DNA of 10,028 nucleotides, from the NCBI GenBank assembly GCA_023229045.1, contig JALOAB010000063.1:1-10028 (forward strand). Reading direction: 5' to 3'. The stretch is from Fidelibacterota bacterium (GTDB taxonomy: Bacteria; Fidelibacterota; UBA2242). Below the pieces are notes generated by a model. It was not told the origin of the DNA. It did no database searches and was given only the letters and a program-made list of their open reading frames with translations. A program made the position numbers and the translations under genes. Below are positions 7,404 through 10,028 of the stretch, in pieces. The number at the start of each line of letters is the position of its first letter. Position 1 is the stretch's first letter.

Positions 7404-8086
7404 AAACATTAATCCGTCGAAGTCTGGTAGTATTACTTATGATTTCAAGTCTGACCGCGGTTGTTATGGCTCAGACCGACACCACCGCCATTGCCCAGCC
7501 GGATACTCTCCCCAAATTAACGCAGGGTCAAGCCCGCTTGTTATTATTACGCTCGGCTATTCTGCCGGGCTGGGGCGAACGTCATCTGGGTTACGTCGAA
7601 CGGAGTTACAGCTTCAATGTTTCGGAAATAGCTCTGTGGGTGACTTATCTGGCTTTTCAGTGGTACGGAACCGCAGTCGAGAATGACATGAAAGCCTATG
7701 CCGCCACCCATGCCGGCATTGATCCCAAGGGCAAAGACCAGTACTATTTCACCGATATAGGCAACTACGATAATATTTACGAGTACAACGACCAGAAACT
7801 GCGTTACCGTACTGTCAATCTGCTATATCCGCTGACTCCTGAATATTACTGGGCCTGGGATAGCGAATCTTCACGCCGTTCCTTCGATAAATCACGTATC
7901 AAGAGCGCTACGGCTCTGCGGAATGCCTCCTTCGCAATCGCCGGATTGGTAGCCAACCGGATCATCAGCATGCTGGATATTATGGTTTTGACTCAGGGTC
8001 ATCTGGAAAGCAGGGATCTCGATATTGATTCGGCCTTGCGTCCTACCAATGACGGATTGTCTTTTTCATTGAATATTAATTTTTAA
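7400..8086 (+). CDS. Secreted protein of unknown function, DUF5683-like
   Basis: This is a predicted envelope protein of 228 residues whose function I do not know. It starts with a classic signal peptide: basic KTLIRR, a hydrophobic stretch to about residue 20, and a likely cleavage after Val-Met-Ala (22-24). There is no lipobox cysteine, so it is not a lipoprotein despite lying directly after lnt. The mature part begins with a polar linker, then LLLLRSAILPGWGERHLGY (about 47-65), a block that resembles DUF5683-type proteins of the FCB group. It continues with an aromatic segment IALWVTYLAFQWYG, a Tyr- and Asp-rich middle, and a second hydrophobic helix with SFAIAGLVANRIISMLD. The chain ends in alternating LSFSLNINF with a terminal Phe, a pattern seen in outer-membrane beta proteins. 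Membrane attachment is plausible but not proven. It is coupled to lnt by an ATGA overlap and followed after one base by the EcfT-like gene. Confidence 0.85.
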   Translation: MKTLIRRSLVVLLMISSLTAVVMAQTDTTAIAQPDTLPKLTQGQARLLLLRSAILPGWGERHLGYVERSYSFNVSEIALWVTYLAFQWYGTAVENDMKAYAATHAGIDPKGKDQYYFTDIGNYDNIYEYNDQKLRYRTVNLLYPLTPEYYWAWDSESSRRSFDKSRIKSATALRNASFAIAGLVANRIISMLDIMVLTQGHLESRDLDIDSALRPTNDGLSFSLNINF

Positions 8087-8087
8087 A

Positions 8088-8834
8088 ATGCGGCATGTAG
8101 ATCCGAGAGTGAAACTTGTATGGCTGATTGGTGCCGCGGTCGGCATCTTCAGTTTCTCCGATTGGTATATCCAACTCGGCATCCTGCTCGTTTTGGGATC
8201 AGCCTTGATCATCCGTCACGGAATGGTAAAGTTTAATCTTAGACCGCTCAGGATTCTGCTGTTCTTCCTACCATTCACTTTTATAATCCATATTCTATTC
8301 GGTTCGCACCTGCTGGCAACCATTTTCGCTGATAAACCGCGCGATTCCTGGCAGGTTTTGTTCTGGCAACCTCTCGGATTTACCCTCAGAATCGGGAATA
8401 TAATTATCTTGATGACGCTGGCGACCCAATGGTTGAAAGCGCTGGAAGTGCTGGATGCCTTTTACCATTTTTTAAAGCCCTTACGTAAAATCGGCTTGCC
8501 GGTGGATGATCTGTTTCAGATAATCTTCATCGCGGTGCGTTTCATCCCGCTGATGCGAGAAGAATACCAGCGGCTGGATGAAAGCTGGCGTATATTTATC
8601 AATCGACGGCCAACCAGCCTGGCGGCAAAAGTCGAACGACTACGAATGATCCTGATTCCTTTGATGATCGTTAGTTTCAGGCGAGCCGAAGTGTTGGCTG
8701 AAGCCATGACCGTGCGCGGCTATGATCCAAAAGCCGAACGCTCCTACGTTGGTCAATTGCGCTGGCGGGCGGTTGATTGGGTTGGTTTGGCAGTTGGTCT
8801 GGGCGCTTTGGTTTTAGTAGTGGTGATAGTCTGA
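8088..8834 (+). CDS. Energy-coupling factor transporter membrane subunit, EcfT/CbiQ family
   Basis: EcfT is the membrane scaffold that links two ATPases to a substrate-binding S component in ECF-type vitamin or metal importers. The 248-residue protein has the family start HVDPRVKL (residues 3-10). Hydrophobic segments lie at about 9-24, 27-43, 54-72, 100-118 and 230-248. A long basic cytoplasmic helical part (about 150-220) includes FRRAEVLAEAMTVRGYDP, matching the second coupling motif (usually ending ARGY). At the place of the first Ala-Arg-Gly motif I read SWRIFINRRP, so that motif is not recognisable. No ecfA or S-component gene is adjacent in this window, so partners must be encoded elsewhere or the role has changed; the substrate cannot be told. 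It starts one base after the preceding stop without a visible Shine-Dalgarno, and its stop overlaps truA (TGATG). Confidence 0.88.
   Translation: MRHVDPRVKLVWLIGAAVGIFSFSDWYIQLGILLVLGSALIIRHGMVKFNLRPLRILLFFLPFTFIIHILFGSHLLATIFADKPRDSWQVLFWQPLGFTLRIGNIIILMTLATQWLKALEVLDAFYHFLKPLRKIGLPVDDLFQIIFIAVRFIPLMREEYQRLDESWRIFINRRPTSLAAKVERLRMILIPLMIVSFRRAEVLAEAMTVRGYDPKAERSYVGQLRWRAVDWVGLAVGLGALVLVVVIV
8822..8826 (+). promoter_or_regulatory. Probable Shine-Dalgarno of truA
   Basis: GGTGA lies 7 bases before the ATG at 8834, inside the end of the EcfT-like gene. It is a moderate match. Together with the TGATG overlap it supports this start over the in-frame upstream start at 8777, which would add 19 residues unlike any TruA. 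Confidence 0.45.
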
Positions 8835-9583
8835 TGCCGCGCCGATTTAAGATAGTATTACAGTATGACGGCACCAATTATTGTGGCTGGCAACGCCAGC
8901 TCAAAGACCGTTCGATACAAGCCGAGATCGAGGAAGCCTTAAAACCTTTGAATCGTAATCAACCGGTGGCGGTTATTGGAGCCGGTCGTACCGATAGCGG
9001 AGTGCATGCCAGACGCCAAACCGCCCATTTCGATCTAATCACAGACTTACCCGCCCGAACTGTTCAAAAGGCTCTGAACGCGACCCTGCCGGATGATATT
9101 TACGTAGATGAATGTCAGGAAGTCGCGGCTGATTTTCATGCCCGCTTTGCGGCCACCCGCCGGACTTACCGTTACCAAATAGCCCTGCAGACCGCTGTTT
9201 TCATGCGTCGTTATGTCTGGCTGGTCACTTTTCCATTTGAGCTAGAACTACTGCAAAATTGCGCCGCGCTGATAGTGGGCGAACACGATTTTACGGCGCT
9301 GTGCCGGGCTTCGACCGAAGCCGAAAATAAAGTGTGTACGGTTATTGAATCGAGCTGGGGAAAAAACGAAGGGCAACTGATTTATACGATCACCGCTAAC
9401 CGCTTTTTACACGGCATGGTCAGGATGCTGGTTGGCTCAATGATGGAAATTGCGCGAGGTAAATATCCGATTGCGGCTTTCAAGAATCTTCTTGGAAATA
9501 ATAGCCCTGAAATGCAAGTTTACACAGCTCCGGCGCAGGGGCTGGTGCTATGGAATGTTAAATATCTGGAGGAAAAGAAATGA
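8834..9583 (+). CDS. truA: tRNA pseudouridine(38-40) synthase TruA
   Basis: TruA converts uridines at positions 38-40 of the tRNA anticodon arm to pseudouridine. The 249-residue protein has the normal family length. It opens with FKIVLQYDGTNYCGWQRQ (about 5-22), the TruA N-terminus. The catalytic aspartate is Asp54 in GAGRTDSGVHARRQ (49-62), and the first domain continues with FHARFAATRRTYRYQI. The second half has HDFTALCRAS and NRFLHGMVRMLVGSMMEIARGK, equivalent to the usual FLxxMVRxxVG block. The start chosen is the ATG overlapping the EcfT-like stop by one base. An association of ecfT with truA is familiar to me from Firmicutes, where ecfA-ecfA-ecfT-truA is a common order; here only ecfT and truA remain together. 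The gene ends in an ATGA overlap with the transaldolase gene. Confidence 0.97.
   Translation: MPRRFKIVLQYDGTNYCGWQRQLKDRSIQAEIEEALKPLNRNQPVAVIGAGRTDSGVHARRQTAHFDLITDLPARTVQKALNATLPDDIYVDECQEVAADFHARFAATRRTYRYQIALQTAVFMRRYVWLVTFPFELELLQNCAALIVGEHDFTALCRASTEAENKVCTVIESSWGKNEGQLIYTITANRFLHGMVRMLVGSMMEIARGKYPIAAFKNLLGNNSPEMQVYTAPAQGLVLWNVKYLEEKK
9568..9573 (+). promoter_or_regulatory. Shine-Dalgarno of the transaldolase gene
   Basis: GGAGGA sits 6 bases before the ATG at 9580, within the last codons of truA. It is close to ideal and indicates efficient initiation in addition to coupling. Confidence 0.75.
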
Positions 9584-10028
9584 AATTGTTTATTGACACT
9601 GCTAATCTCGAAGAAATCAAAAAAGCTCAGTCCTGGGGACTTCTGGATGGCGTTACCACCAATCCTTCTTTGTTGTCCAAGGAAAAAGGAAACTTCAAAG
9701 AAATTCTGCTTAAAATCTGTGAAACCGTCAACGGCCCGGTCAGCGGCGAAGTCGTCAGTCTGGACGCCGAAGGCATGGTGCGCGAGGCCGAAGACCTGGC
9801 GGCTTTACATAAAAATATCATCATAAAAATTCCCATCACACTGGAAGGTCTGAAAGCCATCAAGATGCTGACCCAAAAGGGTATCCGTACCAATACGACT
9901 CTGATCTTTTCGCCTTTGCAGGCGCTCCTGGCGGCCAAAGCCGGCGCCACTTATGTCAGTCCGTTCGTCGGTCGGCTGGATGATATTCATTTGGTGGGTA
10001 TGGAACTGATTCAGCAAATCAAGACCAT
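9580..10028 (+). CDS. tal: Transaldolase, short (TalC/FSA-like) form, C-terminus beyond the window
   Basis: The enzyme moves a dihydroxyacetone unit between sugar phosphates in the non-oxidative pentose phosphate pathway. The first 149 codons are present, out of about 215 usual for this short family; the right edge cuts the gene. It starts with MKLFIDTANLEEI and has GVTTNPSL (24-31), the Schiff-base lysine Lys83 in IIKIPIT, EGLKAIK, and YVSPFVGRLDD (125-135). Two positions separate transaldolase from fructose-6-phosphate aldolase (FSA). Where FSA has Gln59 this protein has Glu57 in GEVVS, and where FSA has a Tyr it has Phe129 in SPFVGR. Both favour true transaldolase. The start overlaps the truA stop (ATGA). 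Confidence 0.93.
   Translation, partial: MKLFIDTANLEEIKKAQSWGLLDGVTTNPSLLSKEKGNFKEILLKICETVNGPVSGEVVSLDAEGMVREAEDLAALHKNIIIKIPITLEGLKAIKMLTQKGIRTNTTLIFSPLQALLAAKAGATYVSPFVGRLDDIHLVGMELIQQIKT

Noticed and set aside
8777..8833. Possible longer N-terminus for TruA
   Set aside because: The extra 19 residues overlap the end of the EcfT-like gene and do not resemble TruA. The ATG at 8834 places the YDGTNYCGWQ motif at the normal distance from the start.
9593..9826. Open frame of 77 codons on the + strand in another frame
   Set aside because: It overlaps the transaldolase, whose frame has the conserved motifs and continues past the window edge.
1..10028. Mobile element, CRISPR array, tRNA or rRNA gene, intein, prophage segment
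   Set aside because: Coding sequence with household functions fills nearly the whole window. I saw no repeat array, transposase motif or tRNA-like fold, and DnaB, a frequent intein host, is uninterrupted.

Overview
This window is a densely packed stretch of housekeeping genes, all on the + strand, from what looks like a diderm (Gram-negative-type) bacterium of roughly even GC content. The apolipoprotein N-acyltransferase implies an outer membrane or at least triacylated lipoproteins. The small secreted protein with an N-terminal 'LPGWG' block resembles families I associate with the Fibrobacteres-Chlorobi-Bacteroidetes (FCB) group and neighbouring uncultured phyla such as Zixibacteria. That placement is an inference from gene content and protein style, not from a marker comparison.

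Layout. Positions 1-48 hold the last 15 codons of an upstream gene with an acidic tail, possibly rpoZ. Then come coaBC (coenzyme A synthesis), a type-4 iron-sulfur uracil-DNA glycosylase, dnaB (replicative helicase), a bifunctional (p)ppGpp synthetase/hydrolase (rel) and an HU/IHF-type nucleoid protein. After a 43-base gap follow lnt (lipoprotein N-acylation), a secreted protein of unknown function resembling DUF5683, an EcfT/CbiQ-like transporter membrane subunit, truA (tRNA pseudouridine synthase) and a short-form transaldolase that runs off the right edge.

The genes are almost contiguous. Junctions are ATGA overlaps (coaBC/udg, lnt/DUF5683-like, truA/tal), TAATG or TGATG overlaps (dnaB/rel, ecfT/truA), a direct stop-start abutment (udg/dnaB) or a 1-base gap (DUF5683-like/ecfT). 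Only 5478-5494 and 5801-5843 are non-coding, and I see no convincing promoter or terminator in either. The simplest reading is one or two long operons with extensive translational coupling. Several coupled genes (udg, rel, ecfT) lack a clear Shine-Dalgarno sequence, whereas dnaB, hup and tal have strong ones.

Functionally, the left half groups DNA repair, replication, stringent response and nucleoid structure, with CoA synthesis upstream. The right half mixes envelope, transport, tRNA modification and central carbon metabolism. I found no mobile element, CRISPR array, RNA gene, prophage or intein, and no clearly new biological system. The items most worth a second look are the udg-dnaB-rel-hup grouping, the EcfT-like protein without ATPase partners and with an altered coupling motif, the unknown secreted protein coupled to lnt, and a few substitutions in otherwise conserved motifs of CoaBC and Rel.
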